DNA of 64,000 bases from Streptococcus sp. SN-1 (GTDB lineage: Bacteria; Bacillota; Bacilli; Lactobacillales; Streptococcaceae), in NCBI RefSeq assembly GCF_041154385.1, contig NZ_AP028929.1, positions 1,764,501 through 1,828,500 of the forward strand, in the 5' to 3' direction. Of the stretch, positions 38,734-47,125 are shown piece by piece (positions within the stretch are counted from its first letter, which is position 1; each line of letters begins with the position of its first letter). The position numbers were made by a program, and so were the translations under genes. The notes beneath the pieces were generated by a model. It did not search any database and had not been told where the DNA came from. It saw only the letters and a list, made by a program, of their open reading frames with translations.

Positions 38734-39726
38734 CTACAAAATATTTTCGTAAGTATCGCGGACTTCCTGAGGCCAAACACTTGTTTGCACTTCTCCGATG
38801 TGTTTCTTGCGAAGTAGGAACATGGCCATACGAGATTGTCCAATTCCTCCACCGATTGTCAACGGGAATAGGCCATTCAACAAAGCCTTGTGCCATTCCA
38901 ATTCCAAGCGGTCCTCATCACCGGTAATTTCTACTTGACGGCGAAGGGTTTCTTCATCTACACGAATCCCCATAGAAGACAACTCAAAGGCTCCACCTAG
39001 AGACTCATTCCAGACAAGAATATCGCCATTCAGACCCTTGTAGCCATTTTCAGATTCGCTTGTCCAGTCATCATAGTCTGGTGCACGCCCATCGTGCGGT
39101 TTACCGTCTGGTAATTCACCACCGATACCGATCAAGAAGACTGCTCCAAATTCTTTACAAATAGCATTTTCACGCTCTTTTGGTGTCAAGTCTGGGTAGC
39201 GTTCTACCAACTCTTCTGTGTGGATAAAAGTGATTTGTTTTGGCAAGATTGACTCGATGTCATAGCGGGCTTCAACAGCTAGCTCAGTAAGGCGAATGGC
39301 CTTGTAAATCTTCTCAACTGTTTCTTTTAGATAAGCGATGTTACGCTTACCATTTGGGATAACCTTCTCCCAGTCCCACTGGTCAACATAAACAGAGTGG
39401 GTTGCATCCAGCGAGTCTTCGTCTGGACGAAGGGCTTTCATGTGGACGAAAAGACCTTCACCCTCACCGAAACCAAAGCGAGCTAGAGTATGGCGTTTCC
39501 ATTTAGCAAGTGAATGCACCACTTCATAAGTAGCATCAGGGATTTGGAGAACCTTGACCGATACGGCATTCTCAACACCTGATAAGTTGTCCTGCATCCC
39601 GTCACCGACCCTACTCAAGATAGGACCTTGAACTTCGACAACTTCTAGCTTGTCTTTCAAATACTGAGTAAAAGTGTTTTTGACAAAGGAAATTTCTTCT
39701 TGTTGGTGGATAAAACTTTTCTTCAT
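38734..39726 (-). CDS. asnA: Aspartate-ammonia ligase (asparagine synthetase A)
   Basis: A 330-residue class II tRNA-synthetase-like enzyme that makes asparagine from aspartate, ATP and ammonia. Recognisable family segments are [24 protein letters not shown] and [15 protein letters not shown] (motif 3 with the ATP-binding Arg). Length is exactly that of E. coli AsnA. It stands alone, with a TATAAT near 39755 and its own terminator. Confidence 0.95.
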   Translation of the reverse strand: MKKSFIHQQEEISFVKNTFTQYLKDKLEVVEVQGPILSRVGDGMQDNLSGVENAVSVKVLQIPDATYEVVHSLAKWKRHTLARFGFGEGEGLFVHMKALRPDEDSLDATHSVYVDQWDWEKVIPNGKRNIAYLKETVEKIYKAIRLTELAVEARYDIESILPKQITFIHTEELVERYPDLTPKERENAICKEFGAVFLIGIGGELPDGKPHDGRAPDYDDWTSESENGYKGLNGDILVWNESLGGAFELSSMGIRVDEETLRRQVEITGDEDRLELEWHKALLNGLFPLTIGGGIGQSRMAMFLLRKKHIGEVQTSVWPQEVRDTYENIL

Positions 39727-39794
39727 AAACTACTCCTCAAAAAATTAATTAAAAGCATTATACACCTATTTCCAAGAAAAGGAAAGAGCAAATA

Positions 39795-39825
39795 TAAAAA
39801 AATCAGTGCTCCTTCGAACACTGAT
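39795..39825 (-). terminator. Terminator of the BI-1 family gene
   Basis: ATCAGTG pairs with CACTGAT around a 10-nt loop, followed by T7 on the minus strand. Confidence 0.8.
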
Positions 39826-39837
39826 GTTAGGGACCTT

Positions 39838-40521
39838 CTAGTCATTGCGACCAAAGATACGTAGAATACTTAGGAAAAGATTGATAAAATCAAGATAGAT
39901 ACTGAGAGCCATTGACACAACCCAACCTGTCGCTACACGACCTTGTGATTGCTCATAGGCATAGCGAATCCTTTGGTTGTCCCAAGCAATCAGCCCAGAG
40001 AAGACCAAGACCATGGCTACGCTAATCATATAATCAAAGAAACCACTAGCCAAGAAAATATTGACTACCATAGCAATCAGCAGACCAATAAGAGCAGCCA
40101 TCATAGCCCGACCAAGGCCACTCAAATCTTTCTTAGTGAACATACCGACTGCCGCCATGACAAAGAAGAGAAGGGCGCTTGATACAAAGGCAGACAAAAC
40201 TGTACCCGGAGTATAGAAGGCCACCACAAAACTAAGGGTAAAGCCGTTTAATACTGAGTAAAGTAAAAATACTGGAAGAGCCGCTGGACTATTCTTTAAG
40301 GCCATGTTACTAGCAACGAAGACCAGAGCTAGCTCTGCTAAGGTTGCAATGGTCAACCAGAGGCGTCCCTGCATCAAAAAGTAAACCAACTGAGATTGAA
40401 AGACCGTCAACATAAGACCTGATACTAAAGCGGATAATCCGATCCCCAGACCAACAAAGGCATAGACTTTAGCGTAAAATTGATTGAGACCTGCGCGGTC
40501 GTGAATAATAGTGTGATTCAT
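39838..40521 (-). CDS. Bax inhibitor-1 / YccA family membrane protein
   Basis: A 227-residue protein with seven membrane helices and the family sequence in the last helices (LVFSGLIAWDNQRIRYAYEQS, then SIYLDFINLFLSILRIFG). Relatives are proton-gated calcium leak channels or FtsH modulators; the bacterial role is unsettled. Monocistronic by position. Confidence 0.87.
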   Translation of the reverse strand: MNHTIIHDRAGLNQFYAKVYAFVGLGIGLSALVSGLMLTVFQSQLVYFLMQGRLWLTIATLAELALVFVASNMALKNSPAALPVFLLYSVLNGFTLSFVVAFYTPGTVLSAFVSSALLFFVMAAVGMFTKKDLSGLGRAMMAALIGLLIAMVVNIFLASGFFDYMISVAMVLVFSGLIAWDNQRIRYAYEQSQGRVATGWVVSMALSIYLDFINLFLSILRIFGRND

Positions 40522-40575
40522 CTTTTCTCCTTTTCTATGAACATCTTTCCTTGATTATAACAAAGAAAGTTAAAA

Positions 40576-41316
40576 TTAGCTTAAATGGAAAATTAAAATA
40601 CCGGCCGCAACGGCAACATTGAGACTCTCGGCCTGCCCCTTCATGCTAATATGGACCAATTGATCTGCACTTTCAGCCATGAGGGAACTAATTCCTTGAC
40701 CCTCATTTCCCATGACTAGTACAAAATTTTCTATAGGAGGCAGTTCTCTGTAATCAACAGAATCTTTAGATAGGGTTGTCGCCAGCACATGTATACCTGC
40801 CTTTTTAGCTTTCTCGAGAAGCACTTGATTAGACATCCGGTAAATAGGCAGATGAAAATGACTGCCTTGCATGGAACGTAAAGTCTTGAGACTGTAGGTA
40901 TCTGCCGATTTATCTGAAACAATCACTCCAGTAAAACCTGCTGCATCCGCAGTTCGAATGATCGTTCCCACATTACCAGGATCTTGCACATCTTCCAAAA
41001 ACAAGAACTTGCCCTGACTAAAGTCAGTTTGTTCTACTTCTTCTTTTTGAACCACCGCAACAATTCCCTGTGGAGTCTGAGAATCTGCCAAATCCAGCAA
41101 AATATCCTCTGACACCCAGACAGTTTGCGGAAAAGCAGCTAACTGATCTCGGTAACTTTCTAGGGCAAAAATCTTCTCAATCGTCACCCCAGCTTGAACA
41201 GCTTCTTCAAACAAGTGCCAGCCTTCAATCAAATAGGCAGACTTGCGGTATTTTTTTTGGTGTAATTTCTTGGCATTTTTTACCACAGAATTGGCTTTTG
41301 AGGTTATAATAGTCAT
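40576..41316 (-). CDS. SpoU/TrmH family RNA 2'-O-methyltransferase
   Basis: A 246-residue SPOUT methyltransferase with an N-terminal substrate-binding part (1-95) and a knotted catalytic domain. The motifs are EDVQDPGNVGTIIRTADAAG (motif 1), VMGNEGQGIS (motif 2) and MKGQAESLNVAVAAGILIF (motif 3). It probably methylates rRNA; the exact site cannot be read. ATG 41316 chosen over an upstream start lacking a ribosome site. Divergent from acyP, with TATAAT on both strands in the 33-bp gap region. Confidence 0.88.
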   Translation of the reverse strand: MTIITSKANSVVKNAKKLHQKKYRKSAYLIEGWHLFEEAVQAGVTIEKIFALESYRDQLAAFPQTVWVSEDILLDLADSQTPQGIVAVVQKEEVEQTDFSQGKFLFLEDVQDPGNVGTIIRTADAAGFTGVIVSDKSADTYSLKTLRSMQGSHFHLPIYRMSNQVLLEKAKKAGIHVLATTLSKDSVDYRELPPIENFVLVMGNEGQGISSLMAESADQLVHISMKGQAESLNVAVAAGILIFHLS

Positions 41317-41349
41317 AGAAATATTATAACACAATCAAAGGGGTTTGGT

Positions 41350-41628
41350 ATGCAAAAGGTTAGAATGATTGCCCAAGGTAGGGTGCAAGGAGTCGGCTTT
41401 CGTTGGGGTGTTTACAGCTTAGCACTTGAAATTGGTGGCATCACAGGTCGAGTATGGAATAACGACGATGGCACAGTGGAAATTTTAGCCCAAGCAAACT
41501 CATCTGCTACCATGGCAAAATTTATCCAAGAAATCCGCAAAGGACCAACACCTTTTTCAAAAATCAGCTACTTAGATGTCAAACTAAGCAACTTTCCTCC
41601 CTACCCTGACTTTAAAATCGCAAATTAG
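41350..41628 (+). CDS. acyP: Acylphosphatase
   Basis: A 92-residue small enzyme hydrolysing acyl phosphates. The N-terminal GRVQGVGFRWGVYSLA has the catalytic Arg, and GRVWNNDDGTVEI the catalytic Asn. It precedes yidC by 69 bp in the same direction. Confidence 0.93.
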   Translation: MQKVRMIAQGRVQGVGFRWGVYSLALEIGGITGRVWNNDDGTVEILAQANSSATMAKFIQEIRKGPTPFSKISYLDVKLSNFPPYPDFKIAN

Positions 41629-41697
41629 GTCTCTAGAACTATTGTATATTTTGTAAAAAAACAGTAGAATAGAAAGGTATTATTTTTAAAAGAAGGA

Positions 41698-42633
41698 ATG
41701 AACAAATTGAAAGCTATTAAACGTTTTGCCCTCTCAGCTATGGGAGTGGCTATGTTGCTAGTCTTAACTGGCTGTGTCAATGTCGATAAAACCACAGGCC
41801 AGCCAACAGGATTGGTTTGGAATACTATCGGAGCGCCTATGGCTGAAGCCATTAAGTACTTCGCCAATGACAAGGGACTTGGTTTTGGGGTTGCTATCAT
41901 CATCGTAACTATTATCGTGCGCTTGATTATCTTGCCACTTGGTATCTACCAATCATGGAAAGCAACTCTGCACTCTGAAAAGATGAACGCCCTCAAGCAC
42001 GTCCTTGAGCCACACCAAACGCGTCTCAAAGAAGCAACTACTCAAGAAGAAAAACTCGAAGCCCAACAAGCTCTCTTTGCCGCTCAAAAAGAGCACGGCA
42101 TCAGCATGTTTGGTGGTGTAGGATGTTTCCCTATTCTCCTTCAAATGCCTTTCTTCTCAGCTATCTACTTTGCTGCCCAACATACTGAAGGGGTTGCTCA
42201 AGCAAGCTACCTAGGCATTCCTCTAGGTTCTCCAAGTATGATTTTGGTTGCCTGCGCAGGTGTCCTTTACTATCTTCAATCGCTCCTTTCACTTCACGGA
42301 GTAGAAGACGAAACGCAAAGAGAACAAATCAAGAAAATGGCTTACGTGAGCCCAATCACGATTGTTGTCTTCTCCCTCATTTCACCAGCCAGTGTCACAC
42401 TTTACTGGGTTGTCGGTGGTTTCATGATGATTCTCCAACAGTTTATCGTCAACTATATCGTTCGTCCAAAACTTCGCAAAAAAGTCCGTGAAGAACTGGC
42501 AAAGAACCCACCAAAAGCAAGTACTTTCTCTACACCAAGTGGACGAAAAGACGTTACCCCTGGACAACCAACTGCTATCACAAGCAAGAAAAAACATAAA
42601 AATCGCAACGCTGGAAAACAACGTTCGAGATAA
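41698..42633 (+). CDS. yidC: Membrane protein insertase YidC (lipoprotein form)
   Basis: A 311-residue Oxa1-family insertase that inserts and folds membrane proteins with or without Sec. The lipobox LTGC puts the cysteine at residue 26 (counting from the ATG). The Oxa1 core has five helices with the hydrophilic-groove Arg in TIIVRLIILPLG, followed by a Lys/Arg-rich ribosome-binding tail. AAGG sits only one base before the ATG at 41698; a TTG at 41707 has better spacing and may be the true start. Confidence 0.93.
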   Translation: MNKLKAIKRFALSAMGVAMLLVLTGCVNVDKTTGQPTGLVWNTIGAPMAEAIKYFANDKGLGFGVAIIIVTIIVRLIILPLGIYQSWKATLHSEKMNALKHVLEPHQTRLKEATTQEEKLEAQQALFAAQKEHGISMFGGVGCFPILLQMPFFSAIYFAAQHTEGVAQASYLGIPLGSPSMILVACAGVLYYLQSLLSLHGVEDETQREQIKKMAYVSPITIVVFSLISPASVTLYWVVGGFMMILQQFIVNYIVRPKLRKKVREELAKNPPKASTFSTPSGRKDVTPGQPTAITSKKKHKNRNAGKQRSR

Positions 42634-42658
42634 GGCTACGTAAATTATCCAATAATTA

Positions 42659-42716
42659 AAAAAACGAATGAATGATAAATAGTTTTCATCAACTAGATAT
42701 CATCATTCGTTTTTAT
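42659..42716 (+). terminator. Terminator of yidC
   Basis: AAAACGAATGAATGAT pairs with ATCATCATTCGTTTT (one bulge) followed by T-rich sequence. The remaining bases to 42811 are AT-rich and hold nothing else recognised. Confidence 0.75.
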
Positions 42717-42811
42717 TATCTACCGTTACATCTTATACTAATCGAAAACGTTAAATAGTTTAAAAGCTCACATATAAAAAACTATTCAATCATAAATTAA
42801 CAAGTAAATCA

Positions 42812-43900
42812 CTATGATTTAATACAATTCACAGTTATTAAAACTTCTGCTCCCGCGTCTCTATTTCTAAGCTCAACTCGGCCTTTGTGTAGTTTTGCAA
42901 CTCTACATACAAAACTAAGTCCAATACCATAATGTTGCTCTTTAACCGATCTAGCTTTATCCATACGATAAAAGAGCTTTCCAAAATTATTTAAAACTTC
43001 ATCTGGAAATTCCGAGCCATTATTCCATATGCCTATTTTCAATTCTTTCTCCTCTTGCTCTACCCTAATGTTAATTTTAGGATTCTGTTTATCGGCGTAT
43101 TCCAAAGCATTTGTTAAAATATTTTGTATGGCACGAATCAGAAGAGATGGATTTATATAATAGTTTTCAGTTCCTTTCACATTTTGTTCAAAAGAAAACT
43201 TCATCTGATTTTTTATCAAAAAAGAGACTTCTTTCTCTAATTCATTGATAAAATCTGAAGAGGAATACTCCGTCCAACCTGTCTCATCATCATAATAGGT
43301 TTTAGAATAGTGAATCAATTGATTGAAATAATCTAGTAACTGTTGACTAGCTCTTTCTATATCTGCTAAGCATTCTTGAGATTGGTCGTTTTCAGTTATC
43401 GTCTGCAAAAATTCCACATTTCCCCTAATAATGGTTAAGGGAGTTTTTAAATCATGAGAAGCTGCTGAAACCTGAAACATTAAATCTTCCTTCTGCTGTT
43501 TCTCATCAACTATTAATTGTCGAATTCTATCTTGCATCACAATAATCCGATTTCCTGTCTCGCGAAATTCTTTAACCGTTAAACTTTCTGTACATTCCTT
43601 CTCCAACCACATACTATTTTCATAAATCAAAGTCATTTCATAACTCAGTTTTTTCAACAATTTTCCAATGTGATAACTTATTAGAATAATCAATAAAACA
43701 CAAATATATATCCATGATGACACATTAAAAAAGATTGATAGAACACCACTATTGTTTAAAGGTTTCCCATCTTCATTTATTTGTATAGATACTGAAGCTA
43801 AGGGAATAAGATAGGCCATTAGTAAGCCAAGACTAAACTGCCAAATAATTCTCCAACAGGTTTCTCGAATTAATTGTCTAAAACTTTTGATTCTACCCAT
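42812..43900 (-). CDS. Sensor histidine kinase of a lantibiotic-type TCS
   Basis: A 362-residue membrane kinase. Two helices (about 20-38 and 62-80) flank a short ~25-residue external loop, the intramembrane-sensor layout common in antimicrobial-peptide sensors. HAMP-like linker, then the H-box ASHDLKTPLTIIRGN with His149, N-box NILTNALEYAD and the ATP lid KEQHYGIGLSFV. It overlaps the response-regulator gene by 31 bp. AT-rich relative to yidC and pflA. The ligand is unknown. Confidence 0.87.
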   Translation of the reverse strand: MGRIKSFRQLIRETCWRIIWQFSLGLLMAYLIPLASVSIQINEDGKPLNNSGVLSIFFNVSSWIYICVLLIILISYHIGKLLKKLSYEMTLIYENSMWLEKECTESLTVKEFRETGNRIIVMQDRIRQLIVDEKQQKEDLMFQVSAASHDLKTPLTIIRGNVEFLQTITENDQSQECLADIERASQQLLDYFNQLIHYSKTYYDDETGWTEYSSSDFINELEKEVSFLIKNQMKFSFEQNVKGTENYYINPSLLIRAIQNILTNALEYADKQNPKINIRVEQEEKELKIGIWNNGSEFPDEVLNNFGKLFYRMDKARSVKEQHYGIGLSFVCRVAKLHKGRVELRNRDAGAEVLITVNCIKS

Positions 43901-44556
43901 TGATATCCTCCACCATACAAGGTTTTAATTGGATTTAATTGATAAGGTTTCAGCTTTTGACGAATTTGATAAATATACTCTGAAACCGAACGTAAAAGAG
44001 CTTCGGAACTTTGTGGATATAGATAATTATAAATTTCCTCTATAGAGTATATTCTACTTGGGGTGCTTGCTAAAAGATTCACTATATCAAATTCCCTCCT
44101 TGTCAAGGCAATCTTATCATCGTTTACAAATAGTTCCTTACTATCCGTATATAGTATAAGCTTCCCAATCTTTATTTGATGAACATTTCCTTTAGTCCGT
44201 TCTTCACGACGCAAGTGCATTTTAACACGTGCTAAAAGTTCTTGCATACTAAAGGGCTTCATAATATAATCATCAGCACCTGCATTGATTCCAGCTACTA
44301 AGTCTTCATCCATATCCTTGGCAGTTATAAAACAGATAGGAACAGTTATCTGCTCGCGAATCATCTGACAGATTTCTAAACCACTAACAGGCATCATAAT
44401 ATCTAATAGAATCAAGTCAAAGCCTGTAAAATCACAAAGATCAATCTCTTCTATCTTATTTCGTATGACTACTTCATATTTTTCATATTCTAGTACTTTT
44501 TTTATTAGGCGAAGAATAGCAAGATCATCATCTACAACCAAAATTTTATAAGCCAT
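43870..44556 (-). CDS. OmpR-family response regulator
   Basis: A 228-residue regulator: receiver domain (1-118) with phospho-acceptor Asp52 (LLDIMMP), acidic DDD at 9-11 and switch Lys in FITAKD, then a winged-helix DNA-binding domain (about 130-225; YIYQIRQKLKPYQLNPIKTLYGGGYQW). Partner of the adjacent kinase. Likely target is the ABC operon immediately upstream, which is inference from position. GGAGGGTGAGTT precedes the ATG, with TATAAT about 20 bp upstream. Confidence 0.9.
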   Translation of the reverse strand: MAYKILVVDDDLAILRLIKKVLEYEKYEVVIRNKIEEIDLCDFTGFDLILLDIMMPVSGLEICQMIREQITVPICFITAKDMDEDLVAGINAGADDYIMKPFSMQELLARVKMHLRREERTKGNVHQIKIGKLILYTDSKELFVNDDKIALTRREFDIVNLLASTPSRIYSIEEIYNYLYPQSSEALLRSVSEYIYQIRQKLKPYQLNPIKTLYGGGYQWVESKVLDN

Positions 44557-44593
44557 AACTCACCCTCCTGAATATATTATAGCACTAACTGAG

Positions 44594-44619
44594 AAAAAGA
44601 CAGGATATCCCCTGTCTTT
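44594..44619 (-). terminator. Terminator between the ABC genes and the TCS genes
   Basis: AAAGACAGG pairs with CCTGTCTTT around GGATAT, followed by TTTTTCTC on the minus strand; it overlaps the stop codon of the last ABC gene. The two operons are therefore at least partly separate. Confidence 0.85.
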
Positions 44620-45355
44620 AGCGTACATTTTTTCCTATAAGTATCAATGTAGCAAATAGAAAAACAATTAATAACCAAACTATTTGTATCCCTAAGCCTT
44701 GCCACACTGGATAATAAAGAGACAATGGATAGGTATAAAAACAATTCATACTAGCCAGTAATGGTAAATTTCTAAAAAAAGAACTGAATTGTAATAACAT
44801 TTGTCCCAACCCCAATAAAAGGGATAAACTTATTCCCAAAATTAAGATAAAAGACTGGGAAATAAATACAAAAATACCACTTAAAAGAGAGAAGGTTAGA
44901 ATAGAAATACAAGCTGGAAATAGAATTGTTAGAACATGTTTAATATTACTCAAAAGATTGATATTGTAGTATCCTTGCGCGATTAGTATGCATAATGATA
45001 TTACAGCAACCAATAATACAATTTCCATACATAATACAATAGCTAGTTTACAGATTATAAATATCAAACGATTTGGACATGTAAGAAAACTGGTACGAAG
45101 GCTAGAACCTGTAAATTCTTGACCTATAAATAGAACAGCTAGACTAATGAAACCCGCCTGTCCTAAATAGAGACTTTGCAGTAGCTGTTCCAAAACAAAC
45201 TGTAGGGTCAACTGGTCTGGCTTATTATTTAAAAAAATAACTAACGCTGGAACACACAGTAATAGAGCACCTATAATCAACCAGTGCCACGGATTCATAA
45301 TAAACTTGAGATACTCACTTTTAAGTTGCTCTTTCAACTTATTCACCTCCTCCAA
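44618..45355 (-). CDS. ABC-2 type permease, lantibiotic-immunity-like (second subunit)
   Basis: A 245-residue membrane protein with six predicted helices and an N-terminal amphipathic start, similar in layout to the E/G subunits of LanFEG immunity exporters and BcrB. It contains SLYLGQAGFISLAVLFIGQEFTGSSLRTSFLTCPNR, the E-F/T-G-SLR element typical of ABC-2 permeases. Overlaps the first permease gene by 17 bp. Confidence 0.8.
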   Translation of the reverse strand: MEEVNKLKEQLKSEYLKFIMNPWHWLIIGALLLCVPALVIFLNNKPDQLTLQFVLEQLLQSLYLGQAGFISLAVLFIGQEFTGSSLRTSFLTCPNRLIFIICKLAIVLCMEIVLLVAVISLCILIAQGYYNINLLSNIKHVLTILFPACISILTFSLLSGIFVFISQSFILILGISLSLLLGLGQMLLQFSSFFRNLPLLASMNCFYTYPLSLYYPVWQGLGIQIVWLLIVFLFATLILIGKNVR

Positions 45356-46124
45356 TATCTGACTTAAGTAAGCGGTAGATTGCTAAAGCCAAGAATGAGA
45401 AGTTCCAACAAAGTAAAAGTAAAATATTTTGTAAACTATTATATTCTAAAATTTGAGGAGATGTAGCAATCAATCCTTGCCCCAATGCAACTGGAAGAAA
45501 TTTTGCAACCGATATATAGTTTGCTAAGAATGTTCCTAAATTGTAGACTTGAGGAAGCAAAAATAATAGAGGAACAATGGCTGTTTTAAATGTCAAAGCC
45601 ATAATATAGGCCAGCAGTCCCAACAAAGTCCAAGCTATACTGGCTAAAAATATATAGAACCAAACTGTTCCATTTAGTAAAAAAAGCAATAAGCCATCTT
45701 GTCCTAAAACATAATGTGTCATGTTAATTGTCAAGAATATTGATAGAAAGGAAATGATAAAAGAAAATATAAGCCAAACTAATGTTTTTGAAACTAGGAA
45801 AGTACTTCGATTTGTAACAGAGAGGAGGCTTGTACGAATAGCCAAGCCTTTGTATTCCTCGGCTCCGTAAATTGAGCCTAGGATAATCATAATAAAAACA
45901 CCAAATAAAGTGACATCAAAACCTAAAAATTCAATAGGAGGTAAGGCCTCTGCTAAATCTGGATTTGTCTCTGGTGTAGCATGGATACCAACTGAAACAA
46001 TTTGAGAAGCACCAATATTTGCTAAAAACGTTTGAAATACCAGTATCAAGAATAGTACAACATGAGTAGCTCTATTATAAAGTAATTTCAATATTTCAGA
46101 ATGAAGAGAGTAAATAAGTGCCAT
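45339..46124 (-). CDS. ABC-2 type permease, lantibiotic-immunity-like (first subunit)
   Basis: A 261-residue membrane protein with six helices. The segment GSIYGAEEYKGLAIRTSLLSVTNR corresponds to the same conserved element as in the partner permease, and the N terminus (LIYSLHSEILKLLYNR) is typical of BcrB/LanE-like subunits. One base from the ATPase gene, so all three ABC genes are one unit. Confidence 0.8.
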   Translation of the reverse strand: MALIYSLHSEILKLLYNRATHVVLFLILVFQTFLANIGASQIVSVGIHATPETNPDLAEALPPIEFLGFDVTLFGVFIMIILGSIYGAEEYKGLAIRTSLLSVTNRSTFLVSKTLVWLIFSFIISFLSIFLTINMTHYVLGQDGLLLFLLNGTVWFYIFLASIAWTLLGLLAYIMALTFKTAIVPLLFLLPQVYNLGTFLANYISVAKFLPVALGQGLIATSPQILEYNSLQNILLLLCWNFSFLALAIYRLLKSDIGGGE

Positions 46125-46125
46125 G

Positions 46126-46836
46126 TCACTTCCCTCCCTCTGTTAAACTAAAGAAGACTTCCTCTAGTGAAGAAAGATTTTTCATCACTTCTTGTAAAGT
46201 CCCTTTTATAAGAACTTTTCCTTTATTTATGATAACTACATCATCTGTTACTGCTTCCACTTCCGATAATATATGAGATGACAGTAAGACGGTCTTCCCT
46301 TCTTGAGCTTGTTTTTTTATAAACTCTCTAAACCACCGAATTCCTCTTGGATCCAACCCATTAGTCGGTTCATCCAATATCAGATATTGAGGATTTCCTA
46401 ATAGAGCTGTTGCAATTCCCAAGCGTTGTCCTTCTCCTAATGATAATTTCCCAATTTTAGATTTTTTCTTATGACTAATATCCACCATATCCAAGACTTG
46501 TTCAATTCGCTGACTGGATATCCCATTACTAGCAGCAACAATTTTCAAATGTTGATAAACAGTCCGATCATCAGGAGCTCCTACACTGTCAAATGAAGCT
46601 CCTACAGTCTTTAGAGGAAATTTTAATTCCTTATAAGTTTGATCTCCAATTTTGGTAAGACCAGATGTTGCTTTGTCTAATCCTAATAAAATACGTAAGG
46701 TTGAACTTTTACCAGCTCCATTTGGACCCAGGAAAGCAGTCACTTTACCTGCTTTTGCTTCAAAAGAAATATCTTTTAAAATTTGAGTTTGGCCATACGA
46801 CTTACATAAATTTTTAATGGTAATACTTTGTTCCAT
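46126..46836 (-). CDS. ABC transporter ATPase, BcrA/LanF-like
   Basis: A 236-residue ATPase: Walker A GPNGAGKSS (37-45), signature LSLGEGQRLGIA (LSLGE variant rather than LSGGQ), Walker B YLILDEPTNGLDPRG and H-loop SSHILSEV. This subfamily drives export of peptide antibiotics from the membrane (bacitracin, lantibiotics). Substrate not readable. First gene of the operon; upstream TATAAG near 46885 lacks a good -35 box, which suits an activator-dependent promoter. Confidence 0.85.
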   Translation of the reverse strand: MEQSITIKNLCKSYGQTQILKDISFEAKAGKVTAFLGPNGAGKSSTLRILLGLDKATSGLTKIGDQTYKELKFPLKTVGASFDSVGAPDDRTVYQHLKIVAASNGISSQRIEQVLDMVDISHKKKSKIGKLSLGEGQRLGIATALLGNPQYLILDEPTNGLDPRGIRWFREFIKKQAQEGKTVLLSSHILSEVEAVTDDVVIINKGKVLIKGTLQEVMKNLSSLEEVFFSLTEGGK

Positions 46837-46934
46837 AGATGTTCTCCTATTCTATTTAATATTTCTAAAAGTAACTATATCTTATACACTCATTTTCGGA
46901 TTTTTTTCAGAATTTAGAGAGTAAAAAAGATTTA

Positions 46935-47086
46935 ATACTCAATGAAAATCAAAGAGCAAACTAGGAAGCTAGCCGCAGGCTGCTCAAAACACGGTTTTGA
47001 GGTTGTAGATAAGACTGACGAAGTCAGTCACATATATACGACAAAGCGACGCTGACGTGGTTTGAAGAGATTTTCGAAGAGTATAA
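46935..47086. repeat. BOX element (boxC-boxB-boxA, one boxB)
   Basis: Starts with ATACTCAATGAAAATCAAAG (boxC end) and finishes with GATTTTCGAAGAGTATA (boxA end). The core TACGACAAAGCGACGCTGACG is close to the boxA sequence used in BOX typing. It lies between the ABC operon promoter and the IS1182-type element. Confidence 0.92.
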
Positions 47087-47125
47087 AATTTTGTTTCATT
47101 TAATTATCTATATTTGTGTAAATTT

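Noticed and set aside
46935..47086. RUP element
   Set aside because: The core matches boxA (TACG-CAAGGCGACGCTGACG type) and modular boxB/boxC order, so it is a BOX element rather than RUP.
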